Translations under genes and position numbers: made by a program
The notes under the pieces: generated by a model
The model's input: the letters and a program-made list of their open reading frames with translations, nothing else
What the model was told of the DNA's origin: nothing
The model's database searches: none
Shown here: piece by piece, positions 11,939 to 24,238 of the stretch
Position numbering within the stretch: the first letter of the stretch is position 1
How the letters are laid out: the number at the start of each line of letters is the position of its first letter
Source of the DNA: Cenococcum geophilum 1.58
Taxonomy: Eukaryota > Ascomycota > Dothideomycetes > Gloniales > Gloniaceae
Direction: 5' to 3'
Length of the DNA stretch: 64,000 nt
Assembly: GCA_001692895.1 (NCBI GenBank)
Contig: KV748243.1
Coordinates: 379,248-443,247 of the forward strand

Positions 11939-13042
11939 TAGTTACCAAACTACTTAAATCTGTTTCCTTCTTAGACAAAAGAGAATCTATTTTTTTATTA
12001 CTAAGTTCCTATAGACCCTATTCTATAAGTTTCTACTCCTTAAAATATACCTTCTTACAAACCTTCTTAAGACGGATTAGCCGAGCGGACGCCGCTAGAT
12101 AAGACTTAAGGGCCTATTACTAAGTATCGACAGCCTCCTGTTCTGCGTTATAAGAATGGCGTAACTCTGCCAGAGTAATAGACAGTTTATTATCTAGCTA
12201 CGCAGTAGCAGATTAAATATAAGACCCTAAGACAAATTAATTAGGGAACTAGATGACTATTAAAAGTAATAAATTGTGTATATTTAGCATTAAAGACGGA
12301 GCGAATGTTATAGAATAAACAAATATTCGCTTTAGTATATTTTAAGTAAGAGAACGGTTGTTATAAAGATGGATTTGCTAACGCAATATAAACTAACTCC
12401 TCTTTTAAACAGCGAGAATATGGGGACGGTATAATTTTACTAAGAGATAATATCGCAGCAACAGTGCGAGTACGATAAGTAGTTAAAGAAGAAGAAATTG
12501 CTTTAGGTATAATAAGTAATAATATTAACTAAATTAATTAGACGGATATTATACCTCTAATAAACGACTTAGAGATGTTTTAAATCTTTAAGGACGAAAA
12601 TAAAGAGGAGGGAGATGGTGCTACGGACGCTTTAAGTACAATACTACAACTACTAGGAGAAGAGTTAGAAGAAGCTAGTTAGTTAATTTAAGCACAGTCT
12701 AGAATAGAGCCGATAGAGCTATATAACGAGGAATAGTAACTAAGGTTACGTAAGGTAATCTATATAATCTAAAGGATCTATATAATCCGTAACAGAGTAA
12801 ATGGAGTATATGTATATTACGTATAAGAAGGATTTTATAGAAGTACGGTTGTGTATTTAAAGGACCATAATCCCTACCTAGATAGTTCCTTCCTTATAGT
12901 AATTCTTAGAATATAATTAAAGTTAATCTATTAGGCAACTACTCCACTAGTTATTATTACGTTATTAACTTTAACTTGCTTTACCTATATACCTAGCCTA
13001 ATAATAAGCCCATTGTAGTACCTGCTATAAGGTTCCGTTATA
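11939..13042 (+). repeat. 3' LTR of chromovirus A1
   Basis: Boundaries come from comparing A1 with the matching ends of A3 (36733-37822) and A4 (42427-43454). All three start just after the purine tract and lose similarity after GTTATA, ATTATA or ATTACA. A4 keeps TG...CA, while A1 reads TA...TA, as CpA-directed mutation would give. The LTR is about 1.1 kb and heavily mutated. The 5' partner is outside the window. Confidence 0.75.
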
Positions 13043-13480
13043 ATAAGCAATTTAGTATTCTAATATAGTTCCGTAAAACCTTTAGTATAGAATTTAATAT
13101 ATAAAGCCTTAACTTGCTATTATCTTTAACTGCTAAAATATAGTCTATAATTCTTTCTTATAATCTTTTTATTAGTCACATAGGGTGACTTACCAATAAC
13201 GACTACTCGAGTAGGTTACAGTGATGTTGGTTGATAAAGCTTTTTGTATTAGATAGGGGAGGGTAAGGAACTTAAGGTTCCTCACCGCGCTAGTGCCACA
13301 ACGGCACGTGACGGCAAGTTGCCTCACGTGACGGCAATTTGCCGCACGTAAGGGCAAATTGCCTCATTCCCGACACTTTTTCTTATAATCCCCTGCGTTA
13401 CTAATATATTACTTCTATATTTACCCTTAGGCTATTAAATATAGTTAAGGTATTAATTAGTTAGTTAAAGAGACTTATCT
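13043..13480. other. Spacer between A1 and an unclassified block
   Basis: AT-rich relic DNA to about 13230, then a less mutated stretch (13240-13390) with the 20-bp tandem repeat listed separately, then AT-rich again. No gene seen. Confidence 0.6.
13305..13364. repeat. Three 20-bp tandem repeats with CACGTG and GGCAAnTTGCC palindromes
   Basis: Units start at 13305, 13325 and 13345. The first two begin CACGTGACGGCAA, the third CACGTAAGGGCAA. Each ends in an 11-bp inverted repeat (GGCAAGTTGCC, GGCAATTTGCC, GGCAAATTGCC). CACGTG is the binding core of bHLH proteins such as Cbf1. The F-family LTRs contain related CACGTRA and GGCAA words. Confidence 0.85.
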
Positions 13481-15240
13481 CTTAAAATTTGGTATATATA
13501 GTTTTAAATCTAGTGGTCTTATACCATATATTTAATGTAGCTCTACTACCTAGCAAATAGAGACACTTCGCGATAGCAACTATAGCTATTATATAATTAT
13601 TAAGAACGTCTATAACATTAATCTTTAACCTATATACGTCTTTAATTAACGTCTTAATTGCCTTCCCCTAGCCGCGTAGTTGGTTTTTATAAGGAAGTAA
13701 TAGTTAAATAACTTATATACGTGTTTCCTTTCTTTTAAATAGCGCTATTATAATAGAGTTATATTAGTAAGGTTACGGCTATTTACTAAAAGGGTATTAG
13801 ACAGTAAAGTATAAAGACACCTTACTTATTAAGCTTAATCCTTTTCCTTAACACCTTACTTCCTATCACTAACCTTTGTCCAATTTTAGACGTATCTTTA
13901 ATATATTATTAAGATTTTCTTCTTTTTTATTAATAATTTAATATACCTCTTCATTCTCCTACTAACTACTATTTTAAGTAGATTCTATAGCGTATCCTAG
14001 CCCTACCTTTATATATAGAACCCTAACTTCCACTAACTTACAACTGGTACTAGTCCTACCTAAATAATTTTACCTATACGTCTTTAAAAAACCAGAAATC
14101 TAATAATAGGATTCTAGAGGCTTATAATAAGATACACTGCGTTAAATCTAATACCTTTAGTCCTTATAATTAATGTACTAAAAGTAGCAGTTATATTAAG
14201 GTAAGCTTTTCTATTCTTAATAGATTTCTATTACTAACTTTAAGCTTTAATAGCCTAGGCCTAAGTGGCGATGTTCCTTTAATGTCCTTAATTACTACAT
14301 TACTTAGGCTCTCTCTTATTCTAGCGCAAATGCTAAATAACTTAGTTAAATTTAAGACTATGCTATAGCCATCTACACTACTTATAATTCTTAATAAGCT
14401 AGCTAGCAACGCCTAATATTAGAGTAAGGTTAGTATACTAAGAATAAGGTAAAGGATAGGGGTAATAAGAAGAAGGTTGCTGTTTACTATAGGAAGAAGT
14501 TTGTATATACGCGTTAAGTTTTAAAAGAGCATAATATAATGCATTATTAGGTAGGCTACCCTTTAAATACCTAACGGATAGGTAACTAATAGTTGCTATA
14601 GCAAAGTCTTAGTAGTTCTAGACTATATTAGCTAGCTAACATCTCTATTTATTCTAGGCTTAAGCGTATCTTTATTAACTATAAGCTTACTCCCTAAGAG
14701 CTTTATTAGTATTAGTTTAGACCTAATATTAGTATTAAGCGTTTAAGAGTCTCTGCTCTAGCTATACCTTATTATCCTACCCCTATTTTTATACCTACCT
14801 ATACCCCTACTAAGGGGTCTAGATCTTATTCTCGTTAGCTATCTCTTAGAGGGCTAATAGATACTAATTCTACTCCTAAGGATAAGGCATAGTAGCTTTT
14901 TAAATTAGGTATTTAGGATTTATTCTTATATATAGTAGCAATTAAGGACCTTAATTAGGTACTTAGGAAGGCCTTAAAAGGCTTTCAAGAAGGGGTTAGA
15001 AGTCCTAGGAATAATATTCCTAATATAAATTAATAAATAAGAATGCAATTCTAGCAAAATGCCCTATTAACTCTATGCTATATACGTGAAAAGGCTAAGG
15101 GCCCGTCTACCTTAGGCTATAGCCCTATCCCTATAGTTTCTAGAGCTTATTTATACTATATCCAATTTAACCTATTTACTCTTTAGGGCCTTTTGCGGCC
15201 TACTATAAGCTTTCTTTATAAGTTGCAATAATACCGTAGT
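13481..15240 (+). pseudogene. Unclassified RIP-mutated coding-like block
   Basis: I do not recognise this. From about 14461 to 15250 one + strand frame reads as protein-like sequence broken only by TAG/TAA codons, for example VAVYYRKKFVYTR near 14480 and KGPSTLGYSPIPIVSRAY near 15100. That is the pattern of a mutated open reading frame rather than random AT-rich DNA. Upstream (about 13660-14420) a different frame is similarly coherent (SLGLSGDVPLMSLITTLLRL near 14250), so an intron or frameshift may separate the parts. No RT, integrase, transposase or zinc-knuckle motif is visible. It lies between the end of A1 and the 3' end of B1. Confidence 0.4.
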
Positions 15241-16716
15241 ATTGGAGCGCTTTCTGCGATTTATAGATTATAGACCTTAGTCCCAATATTCTTTTAAAAT
15301 ATCTTCGCAATAATTAAGGTAATCCTCTAGTTCCCATATAGAGTCCTTAGCGGGCTAGCCTAGCCATTTAACTTTATATTAAAGCTTATTCTTAATAGAC
15401 TTATAGCGTAGTATAGCTTTAACCTTATACTACTCGCCTACTACCTTAGGGTATTTAATTAGGCCTAGACAGAAGTTCTTTTCTAGCAGTAGTCTGTACT
15501 ATAGCTCTAGTAAGTTTATATAAAACACTAGATATATATAGGCTATAGATAGGGGTAGCTAAAGATGGTAGGCTAGCTTGCTAATTTGTTCCTTAACTTA
15601 AAAAGGACCTAGGTATCTTATATTAAGCTTCTTTAATAGTTAACAGGTCTTAATATTTGTTAAATATAATAGAACCTTATCGCCTACTCCAAAATGCTTA
15701 TCTTAGTGTTTATAGTTGTACTAAAGTCTTTACTGCTCTTAGGCATCCTACAGGCTCTGCTTTACATACTTTTATTACTCCTTCTATTCCTAGAGGTATC
15801 CTTATACTCTTTAGTAAATGTCCTTAAACTTCCCGGTAGGATCCTATAACTAATTATATAGCCTTAACTAGTAATTATTAGGTATACCATTAAATCTAGA
15901 TAGTTAAACGCTGTAGATAATCTAGATTAGTACATACTTATACAATACGTGTTACTGTAAATTATAAGCGTACTTTGTATATGGAAGCAGCTTATACTAA
16001 TTATCTTGCTAGTAGTTTAAATATATTTATATGTAAGACTCCAGTTTTTAGTTCTAGCGTTCTATTTGCCCGTCCATTTACAGATAAAAAGCTATACTAT
16101 AATAGTGGTTTATCTTTAAATAAAAGTATAGATCTAACCAGTACTAGCTTATAAAGACACTGCCCCTATTAGTAATAATAGAATGCGGCTAATCTACTTT
16201 AAGTAAGTATTTCTCCTTAATTAGGTTAGCTAGCGCTTATATATTAATTATCTTATTAATAGGAAAGTATTAAACGTATTTTAAAAACCTATTAATAAGT
16301 ATAAAGACCGAATCGTATATTCGTCCTTGGCTATCTTTAGATAGCGGGAGATCTGTAATAAAGTCTATAGTATAATATTACTATAGCTTACTAATAGGGG
16401 GAACTAATTTAAGTAGACCCTATAGCTTATGCCTGCGGATCTTATATACTTAATACTTTTTATAATAGCTAATATACTCCTTTACTTCCTAATTAAGCTT
16501 TAGCTAATAGTATTTACGCTAAAGTAATTCTACTATTTTTACTTAACTATAGTGGCCGCCTAGAGGATCATCGTAATTCTTTATAAGAATCTTCTATTGT
16601 AGATTTGCTTCTTATAGCACCTAAACCTTACTACCTCTATATAGTAGGCCTATTGGGTCTAGTTCCTAATAGTAGCGCCTAGCAGCTTCCTTTCTATTAT
16701 ATTTCCAGTCTACTTC
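15241..16716 (-). pseudogene. Chromovirus B1, integrase and chromodomain part
   Basis: Read on the - strand, this is the downstream part of B1. After the F1 insertion the frame resumes with VDWKYNRKEAARRYY (about 16710), then the integrase core: TIDFITDLPLSKDS keeps its first catalytic Asp, while ITNRGSVFIS has Asn where Asp is expected. The C-terminal block GDKVLLYLTNIKT and KLNIRYLGPFQV (about 15620-15690) is typical of Gypsy integrase. A chromodomain with YKVKWLG and SIWELEDYLNYCEDIL ends near 15290. RIP stops interrupt it throughout. No 3' LTR could be delimited. Confidence 0.85.
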
Positions 16717-16991
16717 TATTAGCGACTTAGTTAATTAAGACATAAGCATAGTAAAAGGGACGCGCAAGCCTATATAATTAGATTATCTATAAATAAGAAT
16801 CTAAAGCTAGGGAAAGGAAAGGAGAAGAAGAGTAGCGCCGCTTAATATTTTATAAGATCTTCGCGTTACGTAACCGCAATATACGGTAATCTATAGCAAC
16901 TTACCGGTATAAAGTTCTGCCAAGTTCTGCTAACTAAGTTCTACTATTTTCTGCCAACTAAGTTCTGCTATTTTCTGCCAGTGCTGTAACA
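16717..16991 (-). repeat. 3' LTR of F1
   Basis: On the - strand it begins TGTTACAGCACTGGCAG and ends at 16717 in CGCTAATA. Adjacent on its right (16992 on) is TTACCCCCCCTCCCC, the complement of a polypurine tract, so it is the 3' LTR of a - strand element. It contains degenerate TTCTGCCA-type repeats. Confidence 0.93.
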
Positions 16992-18197
16992 TTACCCCCC
17001 CTCCCCTTTAGTAAAGCCTGCCCTTAGGCTTTATATGTCCGTATTATTCCTATAGGGGCGTTCTTATCTTTATATTCTTTTGGTAGCCTATTATCTTTAC
17101 TATACTAGCACTCTATCTACTCGTCTAGGTACTTTAGGGGTCCTAGTTTATTAGGGTAATAGTTATAAAATTCTTAAAGCTTATAGGGACTGCTAATAAA
17201 GTTTCATATAGGGTACTAGGTAGGGTTTAGGTTATAGCCTTTCCAACTAACGCGGTACTTTAGCGTTTTCCTTACTAGTTTATAGGCTAGTACTTCTTTA
17301 ATTTCCCATTTATCGTCGCTATTAACTTAAATCGGTAGGGGAGGTTCGTTCTTTTATCTAGGTAATAGGTTATTTATAGCTTTCCGTAGCTTATCTAGTA
17401 AGAAAATAAGGTAAACCTTAATCGAACCTAGGAGCTTTACTTTATACAAATTACCTATCTTCTTAAGGACCTTATATGGTCCCGCTATCTAATAGTCTAG
17501 CTTATAGCTAGGCCGTTCCGTCTTCTAGTTCTTTATTATAACCTAGACTATATTACCTATAGTAAAATTAGGTTTGTGCCTATACTTATTTGCCTACTAT
17601 TCTATTAATTTCTGGGCCTTTTTTTAATTTATATAGGCTACTATCTAGGCTTCCTTATAAGACAGTTTCTTATATATAGTCTATAGTCCTTCTAGTCTAT
17701 TCTAGTTAAAGCTTATTTAGGGTAAATACCCTATTTCTAGTTAGATAGGTGCAAATCCCGTAAAGTTATAAGGTAGGGTTACCTAGGCGTAGTTTATTAG
17801 GGGTAGCAGTTCGCCCTAGTTATCCTAGAAGTAGTTAATAAAGGGCTAGAGTCTCTAATCTAAATATTAATTTATAATCTCTATTTAGCCGTCTATTTAG
17901 GGGTAGTATATTATAGAGAGCTTTAGCCTAATACTTAGGATCTAAGTAAACTCGTTCTAAAAGGCCGATATAAATTATAGGCCGTAATTAGATATAATAG
18001 TATCTAGTAGTCCGTAAATACGGTAGATATAGTAGATATAGTAGATATATAGTTAGGCCGCCTCCTTAGTATTAATATTCTTATAATAGGGAATTAAAAA
18101 CGGGCGCTTGCTAAAGCAGTTAACTAGAATTATAACTATATTATATCCATCGCGGTCTATAGGTAGCTTATAGAAGTCTATAGAGATATACTACTAG
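16992..18197 (-). pseudogene. F1 integrase C-terminal part with chromodomain
   Basis: A chromodomain-like block (YYKVSWKGYNLNPT, then NFISSPYKL and YPNKLGPLKYLDE) lies at about 17100-17210, near the end of the integrase frame. The conserved integrase tail and part of the core lie to its right until the F2 insertion at 18198. The matching stretch in F2 is 18467-19740. Several TAG stops interrupt it. Confidence 0.85.
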
Positions 18198-18453
18198 TGT
18201 TAGCGACTTAGTCAATCGAGATATAAGTACGGTAAAAGGGTCGCGCAAGCCTATATGATTAGATTGTCTATAAACGAGAATCTAAAGCTAGGGAAAGGAA
18301 AGGAGAAGAAGAGTAGCGCCGTTTAGTGTTTTATAAGATCTTCGCGTCACGTAATCGCAATATACGGCAATCTGTGGCAATCTATGGCAATCTGCTAGTG
18401 CGAAGTTCTACTAAGTTCTGCTAAGTTCTACCGGTTCTGCCAGTGCCGTAACA
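18198..18453 (-). repeat. 3' LTR of F2
   Basis: 256 bp, TG...CA, followed by the complement of a polypurine tract (TTACCCCCCCTCC, 18454-18466). It differs from its 5' partner almost only by C/T and G/A transitions. Confidence 0.95.
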
Positions 18454-18466
18454 TTACCCCCCCTCC

Positions 18467-21400
18467 AAAAAAGCCTGCTCTTAGGCTTTATTGCTAAAAG
18501 TCTTAGTAAGAGAATCTAACAAATTAGACAACTTTAACCGCCGGTTAAAGTTCCTGGATATTTTAACACCTTATATAACTAAGAAATTTCTAGGGTGTTT
18601 TTGTTCTTATGTTCTTCTGGTAGCTTATCGTCTTTATTATGCTAGTATTTTATCTACTTATCTAGGTGCTTTAGCGGTCCGGGTTTATTAGGGTAATAGC
18701 TATAGAACTCTTGGAGCTTATGGGGACTACCTATAAAGTTTTATATAGGGTACTAAGTGGGGTCTAGGTTATATCCTTTCTAACTAATATAATACTTTAA
18801 CGTTCCCTTTATAAGTTTATAGGCTAGCATTTCTTTAATTTTCTATTTATTATCGCCATTAACTTAAATTGGTAGGGGAGGTTTATTCTTTTATCCGGGT
18901 AGTAGGTTATTTATAGCTTTCTATAGCTTATCCGGTGAGAAAATAGGATAAACTTTAATTAAGTCTGGGAGTTTAACCCTATACAAGTTACCTACTTTAT
19001 TAAGAATCTTATATGGTCCTGCTATCTTATAGTCTAGCATACGGCTAGGCCGTTCTGTTTTTTAGTTCTTTGTTATAACTTAAACTATATTGCCTATAGT
19101 AAAGTCAGGCTCGCGCCTATGCTTATTCGCCTGTTATTTCATTAATTTTTAGGCCTTTTTTAGGTTTATATAGGCTACTTTCTAGGCTTCTTCTAAGCGC
19201 TTAGCGTACTGCTGGGCTTCCTTATAAGATAGTTTTTNGCNTANNGTCTNGGGNCCTTNTAGTNTTTCCTAGTTAAAGCTTATATAGGGTAGGTAACCTA
19301 TTTCTAGTTAAATAGGGGCAAATCCAGTAGAGTTATGGGGTAGGGTTGCTTGGGCGTAGTTTATTAAGGGTAACAGTTTAGCCTAGTTATTCTGGAAGTA
19401 GTTAATAAAAGGCCGGAGTCTCTGGTTTAAGTATTGATTTATAATCTCTATTTAACTGTTTATTTAGGGGTAATATACCGTAGAAAGCTTTAGCTTAATG
19501 CCTAAGATCTAGGTAAACTTATTCTAAAAGGCTGATATAAACTGTGGCCTGTGGTTGGATATAATAGTGTCTAGTAGTCCGTAAATTTAGTAGATATAGT
19601 GGATATATAGTTAGGCTACCTCTTTAGCATTAATATTCTTATAATAGGGAATTAAGAACGGGCGTTTGCCAAAGTGGTTAACCAGGATTATAACTATATT
19701 ATATCCGTTACGGTCTAGAGGTAGCTTATAAAAGTCTATAGAGACATATTACTAGGGGCGGTTAGGTATTAGGAGGGGTTTTAATAGTCCTGGGGTCTTA
19801 TCTTATGGAATTATAGACCTACGGCAGTTATTACAGTTCCGTATATAGCGGTTAATATTTATAATTATTTTAGGCCAGTAGTAGCGGTCGCCAATAATCC
19901 TACGGGTTTTATTTTTTCTAGGGTAGGCCGTAGAGACCTAGGTATGTACTTCGGTAATAAGCTAAGTCTATAAGTTCTGTTCCTCTACTACTACTAGCCG
20001 TTTATAGTGCTTAAGCAGTCTACTTTTAAGGGACTATAGGCTAGAAACGTTCTTTGCCTTTTTATGGTACTCCTATAGAGAGGGGGCCATACGGTTTACC
20101 TATAGTAGTTTATTAATAAGGTCTAGTTCTATGGAGTTAATAGGGTATATCTTAGCATTTAAAGAGTCTATATTTAGTTCTGCCCGTATTTAGGAGTTAA
20201 GGTGCTCTAGTTATAGTAGCGCTTAGGTTTATAATAAGATCTTTACGGCTATCTAGTTATTTATATCCTATTTACGCCTTATAAGNGNGTCNNNANNGTT
20301 AGTNGCGCNNNGCNTATATATAATTAGGAAGTTAAANTAANATAGGGTATCCNCNTANCGCGCCTNTTAGGCTATAAGGGCCTTTATTATTATAAAATAT
20401 TCTAAGGCTTTATAATTGGAAACTACCTAGATAAACTTAGGGGTGCCTTCTAGTTGGGCTTGCTAGTGCTAAAAGCTAGAGATAATAGCCAGCATTTCTT
20501 TGTCGTAAATTAGGTAGTTTAGCTTAGTATTTACTATAGTCTTTAAATAGTAAGTAATAGGGTGCCATTCTCCGTTTGTCTGCTTTTAGGAGTAAACGCT
20601 AGCTATAATACTATTTAAGGCATCAGTTTCTAGTATTAAGGGCCGTTTTGGGTTAAAGTGGGTAAGTAAGGGAGCAGAAACCAGTTGTTTTTAAGCTTGT
20701 TAAAGGCCTGCCTATATACAATATTAAAGTAAAAGGGCCAGTCCTTATAGGTAAGTAGGCTTAGTGGCTAGGTAATCCTACTATAGTTCTTAATAAAGCG
20801 TTAGTAGAAGTTATAGAACCCTAAGAATGACTATATCCCCTTTATGGTCCTTAGGGGTACCTATTAGTTAATTACGGCTGTCTTTTCTAGGTCTGCCTTA
20901 ATCCCATTTATACTAATAATAAACCCTAGGTACTTTATACGCTTAATACTAAATTTTAACTTCTTAATATCGGCTTAAAGGCCAGCTTCCTAAAGCCGTT
21001 ATAGGACTTTATAGATATACTCTTTATATTCTAGTTCGTTTTTAGAGTAGATTATAATATTATTTAGGTATGCTGTATAGAAGTTATTAAGGTAGTTAAA
21101 TAGTACGTCATTTATATATCGTTAGTATATAGCCGGTCCATTAGTTAGTCTAAAAGGCAGTACTTTATATTTATACGTTCCGTAATAGGTCTAAAATATA
21201 GTAAGGTCTTTTAATTTAGGGTTTATTCTAATTTGGTAAAAAGCCTAGCGGATATTAAGCTTCGTAAAGATCTTAGCTCTACTTATTTAGGCTAAAGTCT
21301 TATTAAGTAAAGGCAGTAGGTAGCGGTCTTTAAGGGTTAAATTATTAAGCTTATGGTAGTTAATACAGAAACAAAGTCCTCTATTTAGCTTTTTAGTAAA

Positions 21401-22744
21401 GAGAATAGGTAAGTTAAAAGGGGCTTAACTAGGCTTAATAAAGCCCTTATCTAGGTTATTAATAAGATACTGCTTTATGGCCTATAATTTAGTAGTAGAT
21501 TACTGTTAAAGGGGGCTATAGCTAAGGGTAACCACCTTATCCGGCTTAATTTTAATTTTATAGTTATACGGTTGATAAGGCGGGAGTATATTAAACGCTN
21601 CTTTAGAGAANNTNTTTTTAAATTTCTAGTATTAATAGGGCAGTTTCTGTTCTACTAGCTCCTTATCTATAAGCTCGCCTTTCTCTTAGGCTAGGGCTTC
21701 TTTCTCTTTAATTATTTAATTAATTTTATATAAGCTAGTTATAAAGGTAATAGTATTAGGCTGAACTAGGTTTTAGTAGAATCCTATAGCGCTAATATAG
21801 CATATATTAACTGGCGGGAGGTTTATAGGTTTCTTTACGGATATTTATTGGGCCGTATTTTACGGTATAAGGTTTATAGTCTTCCTTAGCTTACGTTCTA
21901 TTTTCTATAAGTTGTCCTTCCGGTCTATTAGTTTAGTATATTATCTAATATCCCTAGCCTTTCTTTATGGTTGCGTAGGGCCTAAGTTCTTTATTAGGGA
22001 CTTAGCTAGGCCACTACTAACTTCCTAAGTCTTTAGTGTAGGTAGTATAATAGAGGCAGTTTAGGGGCGGCGTAGTATACAGATCTATTGCGGATTAAGC
22101 TATATATCCTTCTTAAAAGCCTAGTCCCTATGCGTTGCATTGGCCTAGTAAATAGTATTTATCTGCGGCCGTATAAGGTTTTCTATTATAATACTAATCT
22201 CTTTTATAAAGGAGGGCGTTGGGGGTATAGTTTTGGGCTAGATAAGCTGCCTGTTTCGTATATTAAGCTATAAGCCTAAATAGGCTAGCTATTTTCTTCC
22301 TAAGATTATATTATAGCTTTTAAGGTCCGTAATAAGGAAGGGGACATTATACTACCTTTATCTATTAACGCGGAGGTGGATCTATAAGATAGTTATAATA
22401 GGTAGTTCTATCTGTCTGTTATAACCGCGAATAGGGACTAGTTTAGGCAGTTCTTTAAGGGGTATATTTAAAAAGTTAGCCAGTTTTATAGCGCACTTTA
22501 TATTAATTAAGGCAAAGGCATTTACTCCTAAGTTAGCTAAAGCAGAGGTTAAAACTTAATATCTATTACGAAATAAAGTATAAGGGATAGTGTAGCTTCT
22601 TCTACTAACTAACTGACCTAGATTAATATATAACATATTAATCCCTTTTAACCCTAAAGAGGAGTCTTCCTCTAAGGTTCCTTTTTTTCCGGCTCTGTAT
22701 TATCCTCCTAAATTAACAGGACCTTATTTATCTTTGCCTTTATT
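18467..22744 (-). pseudogene. F2 pol remnant (PR, RT, RNase H, integrase, chromodomain)
   Basis: Read from right to left. The RT blocks include CINYHKLNNLTLKDRYLLP (about 21360) and KIFTKLNIRQAFYQIRIN (about 21270). The catalytic box at 21059-21070 is YLNN instead of YLDD. RNase H shows LETDALNSIIASVYS near 20630. The integrase core shows VSIDFYKLPLDRNGYN (about 19740), with the first Asp kept, and ISNHRPQFIS (about 19540), with Asp to Asn. The chromodomain is at the left end, as in F1. The order PR-RT-RH-IN confirms Ty3/Gypsy. Stops are nearly all TAG. Confidence 0.92.
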
Positions 22745-23775
22745 AGGTAGTTCCTTATAGGGTAGCTTATTTAACCGTATAAGAAGCAAGCTCCTTAATC
22801 GCTAAGGGCCTATATATAGGGGTCGCTGTATATAGGCTAGGTATATACTAGGCCTATAATAGGGGTAGCTACGCGGCTAGTTGCTAGGTTAACTATAGGA
22901 GTTGCTAATTATACCGGGGCACTACGGGCCGTACTTATAGTACTTATGGCCTAGTTTATAAGGTTTCTAGTTTTTAGCTAGTTAGCGCGTGCCTTAATTT
23001 AATAGAGGCCTTAGTTAATAGCTAGGTAATAGTCCGTAAGTTCCTTTAACGTTTATACTATAGTATAAGCTGGTAATATAGCCCGCTATAGGTCTAGGGT
23101 AAGCTTATTAAAGAGGTCTGGCAGTAAGTCTTTTTAAGGGATTTAGGCCTGTTCTGCTAGGTATAAAAAGCGGGTTTAAAAGGCCAAAAAGGTCTCCGTT
23201 GTTTTTATATTTAGGCTTTTATAGCTAAGGCGGGCGTTCTGTATTTTAAAAGGGTCTTTATAAATAGAAGATAAGTGTTTAATTATTTCTTCTTTAGAGA
23301 TAAAGGGGTTTACTAAGTCTTTAGTATATTACGGGCGTAAATGCGTCTAAGCGTCTCCGCTAGTACGGCCAAAAATATAGGCCATTCTAGCTTAGGCGTT
23401 AGGGAAGTGGTCTATATTAATTTTAAGCTTATCCTGTAATTAAAGCTTTTAATTATTAAATATAGGGTCGGTTCCGTCTATAAGTAGTAGGGGATCCGCG
23501 ACCTTTACTAACCGCTTCGGTGCTATATAGGCCTTAGTGGATTTACTAAGGCGCTAGGATAGGGCCTAAAGGACTATAGTAAGTCTTTGGTTGTCTAATA
23601 ATAACTTATTATTAGATATAGGGGTATCTCTAGCTTTAAGCAGCTCTCGTAGTCGTTTAATTTCGGTATTAGTAGCCGTAAGCTCCGCCTAGGGGGTTAA
23701 AACGTTAATTGTTTCTTTGTCTGAAGTATTTAAGGGTTCTACAGCTGCTTTACCTGCTGCTATGGTTTGTGGCAT
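22745..23775 (-). pseudogene. gag remnant of F2
   Basis: The start codon is retained at 23773-23775 (MPQTIAAGKAAVEPL). The N-terminal part reads SDKETINVLTPQAELTATNT and a likely coiled-coil (NTEIKRLRELLKARDT). A capsid-type region follows with several TAG codons. A degraded zinc knuckle near 22745-22800 (GACFLYG, then PIRNYL) has lost its second Cys. F1 (start at 28239-28241) and F3 (start mutated to ATA near 50051) carry the same gene. Confidence 0.85.
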
Positions 23776-23983
23776 AGTAGTAGGAGTGTTAGGTAATTCT
23801 AGGTAATTTCTTTAGGGGTTCTAGTCTGTGCGTATCTTATAGGTCCTTTCCTTGGGGTTCTGTTTTTTTCTTTTAGGTCCTGTCCTTGTGGTCCTAGTAA
23901 TGTCCTTAGGGTCCTATTCTATATTCTCGTAGATATATTTAAGTTCCTTCTTAGGAAGAAAGAGTAGAGTAAGCTTTAGATAA

Positions 23984-24238
23984 TGTTAGCGACTTAGTTA
24001 ATTAAGATATAAGCACGGCAAAAGGGTCGCGCAAGCCTATATAATTAGATTGTCTATAAACGAGAATCTAAAGCTAGGGAAAGGAAAGGAGAAGAAGAGT
24101 AGTGCTGTTTGGTGTTTTATAAGATCTTCGCGTTATATAATCGCAATATATAGCAATCTGTGGCAATCTATAGTAATTTACTGGTGCGAAGTTCTGCCAA
24201 GTTCTGCCGGTTCTGCCGGTTCTGCCAGTGCCGTAACA
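23984..24238 (-). repeat. 5' LTR of F2
   Basis: 255 bp, TG...CA; next to ACTAG at 24239-24243. It includes several TTCTGCC repeats near its right end. Confidence 0.95.

Larger units (their letters stand above)
18198..24238 (-). mobile_element. F2: Ty3/Gypsy chromovirus nested in F1
   Basis: Full-length element with LTRs 18198-18453 (3') and 23984-24238 (5'), intact TG...CA ends, and the 5-bp duplication ACTAG at 18193-18197 and 24239-24243. It belongs to the same family as F1 and F3. Internal sequence can be aligned to F1 throughout (for example 19740-20280 with 24239-24780). Several clusters of N (19239-19265, 20286-20360, 21600-21615) lie inside it. It is RIP-mutated but less than F1. Confidence 0.95.

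Noticed and set aside
12070..12110. tRNA-like D-arm (GGATTAGCCGAGCGG)
   Set aside because: It lies in the A1 LTR; no matching acceptor stem, anticodon arm or T-arm follows, and the equivalent place in A4 does not keep it.
18491..18691. 66-codon plus-strand frame near the F2 3' LTR
   Set aside because: Antisense to the F2 integrase/chromodomain end; no features of its own.
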